The notes: generated by a model not told the origin, from the sequence alone. A DNA stretch of 64,000 nucleotides from Owenia fusiformis (GCA_903813345.2 CAIIXF020000005.1:27221375-27285374), one strand, 5' to 3'. Positions 25,401 to 38,067 are shown, counted from the stretch's first letter. Program-made: numbers and translations.

Positions 25401-27195
25401 AAGACAAGCTCCGAAACACTAAAACCATAACAAAGGACATAGTGATAATAAAATCAATGTTACCTATAGGAAACATAGCTATCAGACTAAAATACACCAA
25501 GTTGGACTAATGATAGATTGTAGATGGACATAAAGATACTGTCGAAGTTAATGAGGTAAACCTCACTATAACAGATCCCATCTTGCTTCAATAAGCTTCG
25601 GACCTAGAACGTAGTGTCGATTGACCGTATGAACCAATGATGAATCGATCCGCCGTACGAAGATGACAACATAATTATTGCTATTGCCATGATAAACGAC
25701 GCACAGGGATTTGTACACAGGACTCTTGGTGAAACGAAGAGAATGCAAGGAATGTAGGTTCAAATCAAACAATTGTTGTGAGAGAGACGTTGTCGAGTTG
25801 TTGTCGAGAGACACAGTTAATGGCAACTTACCAAAAAATAATCCGATACCCCCGGAATGACCCACAGGGAATATCAAAATAAAAGCAAATGGACGGAGTA
25901 TGAGACACAGACGGGTAACATCCAATGAAGTGGAACAAATTCTGGACTGATGCAAATTACAGCATTAATAAATATCATCCAAACCGAGCCACATCTTATA
26001 TACACAGATTGCGCAACGGAGGATACGAATACGGATACGATATCGCAGCTGATATAATAACAGTCAGTGAAGCGGAATATCACCGTCGAGACGCAAATGA
26101 CAACATATAAATAACTGTGACAAATGAAATCCGTACTTTATATTGTTTTGTCCATCAAGTAGATATAACGTTGATAATTCTAACAGTATTTTTTCAAACA
26201 AATACTTTGACGGGCTAAAAAAGTATCAAGCATTTTGAACTAACTGCTATTAAGAGTTTTCCAACCATCCATAAGTAGAATTAGCAGATGCGCCAAAGGT
26301 AAACGGAGACATAACCGTGAAAGTAAAACATTATCCAAGATGATATTCAAAACCTGACAATATATTTTATAAATACGAGAGGTAAGCTCTATATGCAGTT
26401 GAACCTTTAAGTGAAGACGCCTACGAGATACATAGTAGGGTCTATATATACAGGCCCTATATATACAAATCAATGAAACGAATATCATTCACGAGACATA
26501 AATGACACTATAATTATCGATCATCATCATCTATAAAATATTGTTTACGAAATGATAGAGAAAAAAGACACGACATAGATCGATGCACATCGTAGCCCTA
26601 ACTTGGATCACATTTAACAATAGGATTTTAAGTGAATTATACAATCGCCTAATTCAATGATCGAGAGATACAATACATTAACTAATGGGAATAGCATGTA
26701 TTTACCTAAAATATGTGCAACACATCCGGACCCCTGTCACTAGATTAATAAAGTAAAACGGAATATCAATACTAATGTTCGCTAATAAAAGCAATTGTTA
26801 TGGTTGGTACCACTTTATTGTCTCGTATTATTATTGATATAATAACATCTCTCCAGGCACCTGTACATGATATACAAGAACCACACCCAAGTTGGTATTA
26901 GATGTAGGGAAAATCTTACACTGTAATTTAATTAATAGTGAAGGATTTCAACAAGATTTCAAAAAGAAAACTTCATACTGTTATCGATAAAGACAAATGG
27001 ATTAAGCATCTCGATTTCTTAAAGGAATAAAAACTAAATATGAACTTCATCTTGATTTTAAAGTCATTGATGAACTTTGAAACATGTCACCGCTGATAAA
27101 ACTGGTATTAGCATCCGGGGTTAGTTCACTCATTTGAGATATAAATCATATAATTAAAAGACGCATTGATGATACTGTTACAGTAACACGTGACA
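22400..27195. other. Intergenic region with no supported gene
   Basis: Apart from the MITE at 24652 and a CRE octamer at 24495-24502, I see only AT-rich sequence with short reading frames lacking family motifs. A half-site of the 24652 element (GGGTGACACAAAAAT) occurs alone near 23878. The promoter of the first K2P gene should lie in the last part, but no clear core motif stands out. Confidence 0.5.
24652..24883. mobile_element. MITE, TACAGGGTGACACAA ends
   Basis: Perfect 15-bp inverted ends: TACAGGGTGACACAA at 24652-24666 and TTGTGTCACCCTGTA at 24869-24883, each with an outer TA. Size 232 bp, without a transposase. The TACAGGGTG-type end is typical of mariner-like non-autonomous elements (recall). 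Confidence 0.8.
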
Positions 27196-30100
27196 ATGTC
27201 GACACCAGTGAACCCATTATTGTTACTGAGAAAATGTATCCAAGCTGACGAAGAGGAGCGAAAAGCTAGACGGAGTACAAAGCGTCAAAAAGAGGACATT
27301 GAAAGTGGCATATGCAAAGCTGGTGATAAATCCCATGAGGAAGAAGATACATCGGGTCGTCGTGGTCCAACGCCGTCAACATCATTAAATCATCCCCAAG
27401 GGGACACAACAGCAAATACAATTAACGCCGAACATAAAACTAATCAAGGGATAAAAACCGCTGATGAATTATCTGACAAGAACGCCGGTTCTAAAGATAC
27501 AAACGCTGATAAAAATAGTGGACCGATATCGGATAGTTTAAGTACAAGTTCTTCGCCAGCAACAGCTGGCAGAAATATTTCACCCTATATTTCTCATCAG
27601 CATAGCATAGGAGAAGATAAAAATAAACCTTCCTCCGACGGTAAATATTCAGATACAGCTAGCAAAGCAGTTGGTAGGTCCCGGTTAAGTGATTTACCTT
27701 GTGAACACGATTCATCGAAACGTTTACTAGATCGGGATTCTAAGCACGCTCAGTCCGTGGTTGTAAACACTGACGTAGATTCAAAGATGGGTTCGGACGA
27801 TGGTAAACCTGAAAACAAATGCACTAAGATTCTTAAAGGAATATACCGTTTGATATCTTCATCAGTGGGGTTAGTCACCATATTGTTGTGTTATTCGTTT
27901 ATTGGTGCGGCTATCTTACAAGCTATCGAGGCCCCACACGAGCGACAAGAGAAACATGAAATCATTCAAAGCAGAGATGATATAATCGGGGAGCTCTGGA
28001 ATAAAACAAAAGAAACCGGACTTACCATTGAACAATGGAGGACATTTGCTCTGGCTGAATTAGAGGAGTATGAGTGGCACGTGAGGGATGCAGCAGCACA
28101 TGGCGTCAGCTCTGACTCAACTGAGACAGTCTGGGACTTCTGGGGCTCAGTCTTCTTCTGTGCAACAGTGTACACAACTATAGGTATATTTTTCATGAAT
28201 TTGCATCTTTAACTTGGACGGGATGTAATGTACGGGAGGGGTTTATGCCATCCACGTAACTTGTGAAAAGGGAATGGGTTGGGGTAACCTTTTAGACTGA
28301 CTAGATCTACTTTTAGTCATATATTGTGCAGAGACACAATGAGTTGCACCTGCCTGTGTTATACCCTATCAAAGCCCTTGCATTTGAAGAGTGGGAAGAA
28401 GGGGGGGGGGGGTATATGCATTAAGCATTTTTCTTTTCACGTTAGAGATTGATTTGGGATATTTGGGGTTTGTTTTCAATTAAAACCGACTATAAATTCA
28501 AAATAGACAGTTCAAAAATTCGAACCAATATCTGGATCATTTCTTGTGAGTTTTGGAATTTTTGTTATGAAATAAGACCAATATTCACGATCAAATGTTG
28601 AAGTGAACATGCAAAATGGCGGCTGTTTGAATTCGAATTTTGTATCACGACATGCCCATATATGGGACAGAATATCGATGTTGCACTCTGGGAGCCAATC
28701 CTCCTTGAATAAAGGGACATATTTAAGCAAGCGATCTCGGGACGAAATTAATATTCCTTCGGAATTTGCCCCAAGAGGGGTCGCCGCTGGTATTCTACAA
28801 TGTTCTATCAAAGGATTGGGAATAACGACGTAACAAGTAATTAACAATTGAGTAATGATAGCACGATACACGATGCCAAGCTTAATGGTATTAAACCGAA
28901 TCATGCAATCTTTCCATCCAATCTACACTCTCCTTTGTAATTTATTGATATCAGTTGGTATCAGATAATAGGGGTTGGACCATCCTTTGGCATACACGCG
29001 AACGGGACTATTAGGCTTATATCGCTTCTCACATTCAACTAATTAGACAAAAAATAAATCTTGGTGGACCTAATCTAATACAGCCTTAAAGCTCACAGGC
29101 TGGTATCGAAAGATTTGTCCGCTGTGACGGAGCATGCTTTTTTTCATAAAAACACTAAGAATGCTTCACGATTTATTTTTTAACTCATATGTTTCGTTAT
29201 ATCAAAGATAATTACTTACTCCATGCAATGGATATATCATTTGCGTGTAACCTTCACTTCTGTTTGAAGTCCAATAACGCTAGGAGTAAAATCTATTGAA
29301 AACGGCGCCAGAGTATCAAACTCTAAAATGTACCATTTCTTTTTTAACTTTTTAATGGCATGATATAGTGACACGATAATATTAACATATGTTTTAAGCA
29401 TAACTCTGAATGTATTAATGAGATATTTATGCATTGGGTCTTTTTAATTTTTTTAATAAAAAATAATATTAATATTTTTGTCCGCTGTGACGGAGCATTT
29501 TCACAGTTCACATTTGCAACTGCTCCGTCACAGCGGACAAAAAAATTAAACATTATTTTTTATAAAAGAATTAAAAAGACCAAATACATCAACATCTCAT
29601 TTATACCATCATAGTTATGCTGAAACCATGTGTAAATATTATCGTGTCACTATATCGTGACATTAGAAAGTTAAACAAGAAATGGTGCATTTTGAAGTAT
29701 GATTCTCCGGCGCCATTTTCAATAGCTTTTCTTCCCAGCGTAATTGGACTTCAAACAGAAGTGAAAGTTACCCGCAAATGATATATCCATTGCATGGAGT
29801 AAGTAATTTTGTATGGTATAACGAAACATATGAGTTAAAAAATAAATCGTGAAGTATTCTTAGTGTTTTTATGAAAAATAGCATGCTCCGTCACAGCGGA
29901 CAAATATTTCGATACCAGCCTGTGAAGCTAGGTCTCAATTTTGACGTTTGAATGACGAATCATGAAAGTCGGTCATGTAAAAAATTCTTGTTCTAAAATG
30001 CCAAGTTAAGAAAGTTATTGTAGTATTCTTTAACTAGTCTGAGAACCTTTTACCCAAAAAATTCCAACCATTTCAGTGGATTCTGAAGGATTCATTCCTA

Positions 30101-33100
30101 GGAAATGGAAAATGTCGCTGAGGGCACAGTCAGGACATTGAAATGAAGGAAATCAATGTGAAACTCCCGATCGAAGGAGTATTTTTTGAAAATGATACCA
30201 ATATCCCAAATTGTTTTATACCACAAGTGTATTGCTTCTTCAGTCATATAAAATATAATGATGGATCATCAATATGACATATGTGAATTATCCAAATTAG
30301 AAATAAAAAATTAAGCATATAAAACACTGTTTTATATGTCTCTGTGTTTTGTATGTCTCTGGCCAGATGCGTAAGTTTTGAAACGCCTTGCATGACTGGA
30401 CTTGAACCTTTTTGTAAACTACGTGATGAATCCGGGAGAAAAGTACGAACCATTTCACGATTACATCCTAATCCACATAGAATTGAACCAATTTTGTATA
30501 CCTTTGATTGACTTTGAAAAAGTATCGCCAGGCAACATTTGTTCCTAGACTACCATTTCACAATTACGTTTAATCCATAATGGTTCATTTAGTATTCTAA
30601 CTACCCTTTCGCTTTTGTTCCTGATTTGATTGGTATGATTGTAGAACCATTCATTTCCTGTTGTCACAGCATTGACAGTTGCACAAGTCGAGTCAGAAAG
30701 TATTGGCTGAGTCATCACGACCATGTAATTAAAAAGGGAATGTCTGTAGACAGCTGAGAAATAGAATTTCTAGAGCTAATGATCTTAAATAATAAGATGA
30801 TTTATTAGTTTACATCCATGGTACATCCCAATGTTCAGTCAGGCTAGTATTTAAAATTATATTGGCGGATTAGGCAGGGATAGCCCCCCCCCCTAAGTGG
30901 GCCAATTTTTAGGGCCCCAACAAGTACATATATAAGACACTTGTTGGTGTAAAAACCGGGGTCCGTGCATTATACCGAAACCCATTATACCGACGCGCAT
31001 TATACCGACGCGCATTGTACCGACGCGCATTGTACCGAAAGGTGTTATTCCGAATGCCATAATCACTGTTCCACAACTAGTTACTTTGACGGAACGTCAA
31101 TGTAAAATGGATGAACTTCCTGGTTACGAATTTTTTGCTTTCTAGATTTAAACCTCCTTATAAGCCAAGTTGCAGATTATAATTTGGCACAAAGCTAGAA
31201 AATATAGCCTAGTTTTAACAAGTTTCTTCGATTTGGAATTTGTTTTGTAAATGAAGCTGTAATTCATATACTAAGCCTATCGCTTTTGTTACACAAATGT
31301 TAGGATAGTGGTTAAAAATGCAGATCTCCTAAAGTCTGATTAAAACGAGACCTTAACGAAATTTCAAAGCTATACGGAAAAGCCACTATTAGATAGATGC
31401 CTTCACTAGGCTATTCTCTGTACTTGTGTCCGTGCCTCATTTTGAGTAGCGAGTTTAAACTCTTTTCGGAAACTTGATTATGTTTTCCCTGTAATATGAA
31501 TTGGAGATATCTGACAAAATATGGATAGCCTAAAATATAAATTTTGTGTTTTTGAACATACGGAAATATCTTGAACACTTTGAAACTGAAGTACAGTTCC
31601 TTAATAGGTCGTTCAGTTTTCTTGTTTTTGTTCTACACAACACTTGTGTTTAATAACCACGCATAATTATTAATAAGCGTTATCAGATTATTTCAAGCTT
31701 ATTTTCCTCGACGAATCTACACAAACCTATTCACTTACCGTTATATTGAGCGATCTAGATGCGTCAATTATAATTGTTTTCACTCATCGGCTTTAGTGGC
31801 CCGCGATAATTTATTTCATTCATTTGAGACGCAATTGATATATTGGCAACAAATCAAATATTCTAAATGATTCTTCTTCATTTTGGAATGTGTCTTAAAT
31901 ATTATACTTTACATTGGTCACGATTCTTGTACTTTCTGTCTTTACGACTCCCGTTCACATTTGTAAGAGTTGTTGATTGCATTGCCTTGATCGTTGGTCG
32001 AACTTCGATTCCAACTAAATCACTGGATTAATCAATTAAGAAATGTAATATCAAGTTTATCCAAGCAAATAATTGTAACAACTACATTATTTTTTAGCAG
32101 TTTTGACACCTAAGCAGCGTAGCCTAGTGGTGTAGACTGAGGCTACCTTGCGGTTGAACGTCGTGGGATACGGAGGTCCCGCGTTCGAGCCCCAGGTACG
32201 GAGTTGTTGATCATTGTCACTACGGACACCCGGTCCGAAGGTCCAACCGTTTACCGGCCCTTGGCATGGGTTGGTTCTCTGGCCGCTCTTGCCGGAGACA
32301 GATTGTGAGACTGTGGTTGGTTCCTCCACTAACGTGCTTTAGTAAACTCCGGGAGTCATATAGTATGGTAGCGGGCCCCCACCAAGGGCAGTAGTGGAAC
32401 GACGCGAATCGGTCCCAGTATGGTTGCCTTGCAACTGAAGAGACTCGAGGAAATCATGCCATTCGCAGTGACCCAGAAAAGACTTTTGCTTCTTAATTTG
32501 ACGTTTAAATTCATTTATTTACATACTTTATTTATATTAGTTTCCAGGCACTTATGATTTTTATAGGTCAAATGAATGAACGAGACATCTAGATACTATT
32601 AAATACATGAGATAGAATCAAAACCATAATTCGATTTATCGGACATATATAAAATAACACTTGAAAACACAACACACATAGCTGCAATATCCGTAGCATT
32701 TGGCACAGTCGGTTCCCACGCTCTATCATTTTGTGCGGTCATCATAAGATAAGGAGGTACGGTTGATTGGACCATGGGCTTTTAACAGAGTCAAGAAATT
32801 GGCATGGATACTTTGAGAAATGAGGTAGCAACAAAAGGAAACACCGGAAATAATCCAGAAATGTCCACACCATGCATTGTTTTCGTTAGTTATGGCAAGG
32901 TCCCGGAGGAAAAACAGCATTCGTGGGTAGCTTAATTTTTGTACCAATAAGAGCCATGACTCAACCAAGAACGGTGGGGCAAAGTCCCTATGGGTCCCAA
33001 TTGAGAATCAATTCAAATCAAAATCAAATTGAGAATCAGATGACCTGCTAAGCCTAGTATTGATATGCCCCTAAATAGATATTAAAAGGACGCTGACTAT

Positions 33101-35594
33101 TGGACTTAGTTAATGAGCACCATTTTAAACTGCCAATCAAAACATGTATTCAATGTTTCAAAATAATGAAACTGAAATATTGGGCAAAATAGTTGATATT
33201 TCGTTTGTGGAATGAAAACTGATGAAAGAGATAATATCAGGAGCCAAAAACTGAATAAGCAATTTAAACATGGAAATGATGCCAATTTAGATGTATTATA
33301 TGAATGAAATGTTTGTGAAATGGTTAGAAAATGAAATTGTGAAAATAGTAGCGCAATTCATTCTATAGCGACGCAGTATGCCTTAAACATTTCCCAAACC
33401 TATATATTTTGAGACTATCCTTTTAATACTGCGTCTCCAGCATTCATAAAAAATGGTTTTCAAGATACACTACCCATGCAAATTATTTTTGCATCTTGGA
33501 AGCCAGGCAGTATCTGTGTGATTTTATAAAAATTCGGAAATGTTCTTCAGATATGAGCCCCCTCTAAATATTGGGTGCGGAGGTACGTTTATGGAGCTCC
33601 TCCGCACCCAATATTTAGAGGGGGCTCATATCTGTAAAACATTTCCGAATTTTAATAAAATCACACAGATACTGCCTGGCTTCCAAGATGCAAAAATAAT
33701 TTGTATAGATAGTGTACCTTGAACACCATTTTTTATGAATGCTGGGGACTCAGTATTAAAAGGATAATTTCAAAATATATAGGTCTGGGAAAGGTTTAAG
33801 GCACACTGCGTCGCTATAGAATGAATTGCGCTACTATTTTCACAATTGTATTGATATTTGGTGTCAAATACACATATCTTGGTATATTTGAAGTCCCAAA
33901 ACGGCTTAATTTCAGAAATATCCCAAATTTAAATTCAAAAATGACCGTTAGCTCCGCACCCTCCGCTCATTTGCTCCGCACCCAATATTTCCCACAGGCT
34001 CTGTCTGCATAGGGTGATATAGTCCCACGCGGAAGTGTACGTCATAAAACTGATGGGTTAAGGCAATGTGCCGTCCCACTGGCACGGATTTCGGTACAAC
34101 GCCCATCGGTAGGCCTATGTTGGTTTTCGGCACAATGCGCGTCGGTATAATGGGTTTCAGTATAATGCGCGTCGGTATAATGAGGTGATACCTAAAAACC
34201 AAGGTGATGGGGGTAGAGGGGCAAAGTAATGATAGTTGGAACTTGATGCCAATAAAATTGAAATTCATAAAATATTGATTGTTACCTTGTTTGTAATACT
34301 CTTGAAAATACAATAAGATAACAGATAATCATTTATCATATGCTTTATTTCATGAAAATTATAAAATTTTGCATGTTTTGTAATTTTCTGTGTCATTGTA
34401 CGTTTCTATTGAATAATTGTCTTCGTGATTGTATAGTTTCAAGTTTACCCAACCAAAGAGACTGTTCAATCAATGATTTGTGGGCCTCTATCTAGAAAAG
34501 GGTAATATAAAATCAAGTGGTATACACAAAACAACTTTCCTGATATAAAAAATGGAGAGTTGGGATTGTACACATGTAAGTAAATCTAATTAATATTGCA
34601 GTGCTTGGATTTGAAACACAATGGTTTTTATGAGGAAGTCATGTCATGTATTTATGTTGTTTTATCATTGATTTGTTAGTTTTTGTTATCATGCCAAATA
34701 CAGATAAGCATATTTCCGGTAAACATTGGAAATAGAATAGTTTGTCTAGCTTCGTTCGAAAACGTGTCAGGAAACTTCGAAATAATAGGAAATGCCACAA
34801 AACTTTTGTTACTTATTAATCACAAATGTCAATTGTATTTTGCAGGGTATGGCCATATTGCCCCGGCAACCGGTGCAGGTCGCATAGCAACAATGATTTA
34901 CTCTATCATTGGTATCCCCCTCTGTCTGATCGTCTTCGCTGACCTTGGGAAACTCTTCACGCGTATTATTAAATTCTGCTGGGGACACACCAGGAGGTAC
35001 GTCATCACTGGACAGTGTAGGAGGGGAGAAAACATGAAAACGCGGGGAGGTGAAGTGTACAAAATTGACGATGAGTTTAATTTGCCTGTCTGGTTAGCCA
35101 TTGCGATCACTGTGCTTTATATCCTTATTGGTGCAATAATGTATGTACAATGGGAGACTAATTGGGGATACTTGGAAGCATTCTACTTCATCTTCATCTC
35201 TATTAGCACCATTGGTTTCGGTGATATCCTCCCCGACCATCCAAAATACTTCATGCTGTCTTTTCTCTACGTGTTTGTTGGGCTATCATTGGTTGCCATG
35301 GTGATCAACGTCGTCATGGAAGCCTTGACGAAAACAATCGACATTGCTAAGGAGAAATTGGAAGAAGTCAGTAAGAATGTCATAGGTATTGATCTTGCCG
35401 CGCTTAATACTGATTCTGATTCAGAATCTGATATCAGTAAAGAAAAACAAAATGGCGACGATCCTGATAACAAACCAAGGATTGACAACGGAAATCACGA
35501 GGAAGATGAGACTAGGCGAGCTGAACAGAGAGCTCAAAGACGAGCAGCAAGACAACGAGCTAAGATTGCAACAGAACCCGAGAAAAATGAATAA
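27196..35594 (+). CDS. Two-pore-domain (K2P) potassium channel, paralog 1, two exons, 578 aa
   Basis: Exons 27196-28183 and 34846-35594, both junctions GT-AG and phase 1, total 1,737 nt. An in-frame TAA at 27184-27186 fixes the start. Layout: ~215-residue hydrophilic N-terminus; M1 about 222-243; extracellular cap loop with an NKT sequon; P1 with filter TIGYGH (G330-G332); M2 about 340-366; M3 about 411-432; P2 with filter TIGFGD (near 453); M4 about 465-488; and a ~90-residue charged tail with SDSESD and Arg-rich stretches. Two pores and four membrane segments define K2P channels, which form plasma-membrane dimers and carry background K+ current. The intron splits the G330 codon. The N-terminus is ~100 residues longer than in the neighbour at 38327, with which it shares (S/A)TPVNPL near the start and VIGIDL after M4. 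Invertebrate TWK/TWIK-like assignment is likely; exact subfamily is not resolved. Confidence 0.92.
29089..29931. mobile_element. Long palindromic foldback element, ~400-bp arms
   Basis: The outer ends CACAGGCTGGTATCGAAA (about 29094) and TTTCGATACCAGCCTGTG (to about 29926) are reverse complements, and pairing continues inward through CATATGTTTCGTTATA, CCATGCAATGGATATATCAT and CTGTTTGAAGTCCAAT to the centre near 29510. The motif TGTCCGCTGTGACGGAGCA occurs four times: once near each outer end and twice, inverted, at the centre (29478-29540). Arms differ by small indels. This is a foldback-type element without coding capacity. Confidence 0.85.
30968..31042 (+). repeat. Five 15-bp tandem repeats (CATTATACCGACGCG)
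   Basis: Units start at 30968, 30983, 30998, 31013 and 31028. Consensus CATTRTACCGAMRCS. The reverse-complement array occurs at 34084-34182, so the two may be subterminal repeats of one larger element. Confidence 0.85.
32112..32475 (+). mobile_element. tRNA-derived SINE
   Basis: A tRNA-like head carries a Pol III A box TAGCCTAGTGG (32120-32130) and, about 60 bp on, a B box GCGTTCGAGCCCC (32181-32193), the right spacing for an internal promoter. A GC-richer body without coding frame follows (GGTTGGTTCTCTGGCCGC, CCACCAAGGGCAGTAGTGG) and ends near GAGACTCGAGGAAATCATGC. Its composition differs clearly from the surrounding AT-rich intron. A true tRNA gene is excluded because the cloverleaf arms do not pair properly. 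Confidence 0.75.
33333..33850. repeat. ~520-bp near-perfect hairpin
   Basis: Arms of about 250 bp. The left begins AATTGTGAAAATAGTAGCGC and the right ends GCGCTACTATTTTCACAATT. The inner parts match over CCCTCTAAATATTGGGTGCG and its complement, with the turn near 33590. The arms differ only at scattered sites, so the duplication is recent or maintained. CCGCACCCAATATTT also recurs alone at about 33976. Confidence 0.88.
34084..34182 (-). repeat. Inverted array of the 15-bp repeat (CGCGTCGGTATAATG)
   Basis: Clear units at 34138-34152, 34153-34167 and 34168-34182, preceded by degraded units (GGTTTTCGGCACAATG, TTTCGGTACAACG). They are the reverse complement of the units at 30968-31042. Confidence 0.8.
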
Positions 35595-36844
35595 CATTAT
35601 AAAATCCAAGTCTACTTTACCCTATTCCCGATCTCTTATTTAAATGTGTCGGTATGACAACCGATCGATCACAAATTAATGACAAATCCCCGTTTAGCTT
35701 TTGCTGGACCAGGCCTAATTCTTTTTACAAAGGCCTCGATTTAGAAACAAGTTATGTGTGCCATATCGTTTTATACATTTTAAGCTACGTGCGGTGTATA
35801 CTCATTTCCACTACGGTGAACTCATTTCCGATCGTTGGAAATAAAATACAGAAGACAATAAAAGATGGCGTTAGCAGTACAACACACCCCGGCAAGACTT
35901 GTCGTTTCCACAACTTTTACTCTATGTTTAAGTATTTAGTTGGTGAGATGGTTGCTTGAACAGAATGCATAGAACTGCCCTGTTCTCCTTCGGGAGACAA
36001 TCGGATTACAAGTTCATGTGGTTATGTCATTGCGGTATATCGCATGGCCAAAACAAACAAAGATACATTATTTGTGTGAACGTTTTATAGAAGTATTTGT
36101 ACATTTTGTCATATCTACTTACAAACGCAAATATTTACCGTAATTGGATTTTTAATGCTAATGCCACCATTTGCCATTACTGTATCTATACAATTTGTTT
36201 AATTTCAATGTTGATGAATCTAATCGACAAAATGGAGAGTTTGCGAATAACCGTTAGCGATACCACCAATATACAATCTCATGCTCAGCTCCATAAAATA
36301 CCTAAAATAGAACCTGTGTGCGCTATTTGGGTAAGATTTTTGTGGCTCTGCATTGGACTGAACGCTAGTCTATCAGCAAGCCTCAGGTGTCTAATTCTCT
36401 TTTTCTTTCCTACGCTTGATTTGATCTTCATCTTGAAGTTAGTTGTAAACCAAGATGATATTGTATGGATGTATGTAAAGTGTGATATGTGTGTGGGGGG
36501 GGGGGGGCCTTGATATAAGACCTTGTTACCTGCAGTATTATACAGAAAGACTGTCCTATGTTTGCTTTTGAATACAATTTGTTATTTAATGAGTATTTCT
36601 CGTTTGTTCATTTTATTCATCACCATGGCAACAATAATTGTTCGTTGAATGAACATTTTTATAATCAGTTTATTGGATAAAACATAGCTACTGGTAACTA
36701 TTTAATAATTTTCAAATAGGTTTCAAATTTCAAATAGGTTTCAAATCCCACAGGACAAGTGTCGCTAGCTTAATCGTCATAAGTGCTGTGAAAGACGAGT
36801 GTACCATTTTGTCAATTACTACAAAAGGCTAACGTAAGCCCATC

Positions 36845-36957
36845 ATGTTTCAGGTGAAACAGAAAAGATCCTATGAGTATCAGAATACTCATAGCATCCT
36901 ATGAGTATCAGAATACTCATTTCATCTTTCTGTTTCACTCAAGCCTGAGAAATGAGA
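36845..36957. repeat. Small palindrome with internal 27-bp duplication
   Basis: The outer arms (TTTCAGGTGAAACAGAAA and TTTCTGTTTCACTCAAGCC...GAAA) are inverted. The core CTATGAGTATCAGAATACTC occurs twice in tandem and is itself a dyad (GAGTATCAGAATACTC). Confidence 0.75.
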
Positions 36958-37638
36958 TGTCATGGTTTATCATGATGCGAGGGCACTATTGTTATACCAT
37001 CTTTATTGTATAAAAATTATATATTTATCATATCATCTTCAATATCTGACTAGAAATAAATGATTCATAGATTACGTCCTCTTGGAACAATCGCAAACAG
37101 GGGTAGATTAGGAAAACAAAAAGGTGTCAGACCCAGTAGGTTTTACGATCAATAACATTTTACTCCGTGCATATACATGTAATATTAACTTGAATAATAA
37201 ATGTGACCGAAGCATTCGGAATAGTGTGGTGGCGGTTGTCTAGGGCCTGCAAGCCAAGGCTTTCCATCATTACATGATAGTAGATAACAAATGTGATGAG
37301 GACACTGGGATCGTTTCGGTATAACACAGATGACACTTGCCAAGTTGCCAACTGATACAATACAGCTGAGCACAGATCGATAGATGGAATTGGAACTTGA
37401 TTAAAGTAAGGTAATTAATATGGCATTAGTACCATTGTTGTTTACTATCATACTTTAAATCTGCATTGTGGCTTAGTGCATTATAATCACGAACGCTCTG
37501 GAAATTATCAATAAATCGTAATTAAAGCAAAATCCTCTGTACGGGCTACTAACACAGTTCACGATACAAGCTGTAATTTTATTGACTACAACTTGCCCAC
37601 CTGTACTTTGTTTGATTTGTTTTACGCAAAATAAGAAT

Positions 37639-38067
37639 AGACTAGGTGCGAGTAGAAATAATCTTGATTTACGTCATTAAATATTCAAAATTCAGTCAAG
37701 GTGATGTCATATTTGAAATCTGCATGTAAAAGTACATCTAGAAATATGGTTTCGAAAATTGTTTATCAACTTTGAAAATTTTATTTTTTTTGAAAATGTG
37801 ACTTCTTGTTCGGGTTGATTCTCCATAGACCCCATGATACAAAATCACAAAAAGTGAAATATCTTTTCTTGTATTGGATAGATAACATTTTCCTTTACTG
37901 GACATATTTCAGTTTGCATAACTATTAGATACATAAGGGTTATATGAAAATTGAATCATTAAAACAGATGTGATTTAAGTTTAAGGGAACTTTCTCCTAT
38001 ACCCGCCATGCTATCTGACCCGAACGAGCCACCTGGTGGTGAATCTGGTAACTACCTACTCGCATCT
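37639..38067. mobile_element. MITE-like element B, copy 2
   Basis: Same orientation and block order as the element at 5245: CTAGGTGCGAGTAGAAATAA at the left, CCATAGACCCCATGATAC inside, CCACCTGGTGGTGAATC near the right and CTACTCGCATCTG at the end. It ends ~260 bp before the start codon of K2P paralog 2, so it may form part of that gene's promoter region. Confidence 0.75.

Larger units (their letters stand above)
30968..34182. mobile_element. Putative ~3.2-kb composite element bounded by inverted 15-bp arrays
   Basis: The left array (30968-31042) and right array (34084-34182) are inverted relative to each other, as terminal regions of a DNA transposon would be. Between them lie a SINE and a large hairpin but no recognisable transposase, so it would be non-autonomous. 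No exact target-site duplication was identified, and independent insertions are possible. Confidence 0.4.
28184..34845 (+). other. 6.7-kb intron of K2P paralog 1, repeat-rich
   Basis: Begins GTATAT and ends TTTTGCAG. It holds a G12 tract (28401-28412), a ~840-bp palindrome, a region flanked by inverted 15-bp repeat arrays, a tRNA-type SINE and a ~520-bp hairpin, listed separately. No coding exon is needed or seen: the phase-1 junction joins the two exons directly. The paralog's equivalent intron is only 818 bp. Confidence 0.8.

Noticed and set aside
25566-25955. 129-residue minus-strand frame
   Set aside because: No domain, no start context or neighbours supporting a gene.
32112-32200. Functional tRNA gene
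   Set aside because: Has A and B boxes but no proper acceptor or anticodon stems, and continues into a SINE body.
34683-34845. Open frame upstream of K2P paralog 1 exon 2
   Set aside because: Intron read-through. The TTTTGCAG acceptor at 34845 and the GYG filter reconstruction fix the exon start.
36097-36513. 138-residue hydrophobic frame downstream of K2P paralog 1
   Set aside because: Past the likely poly-A signals, runs into a poly-G tract, and matches no family I know.
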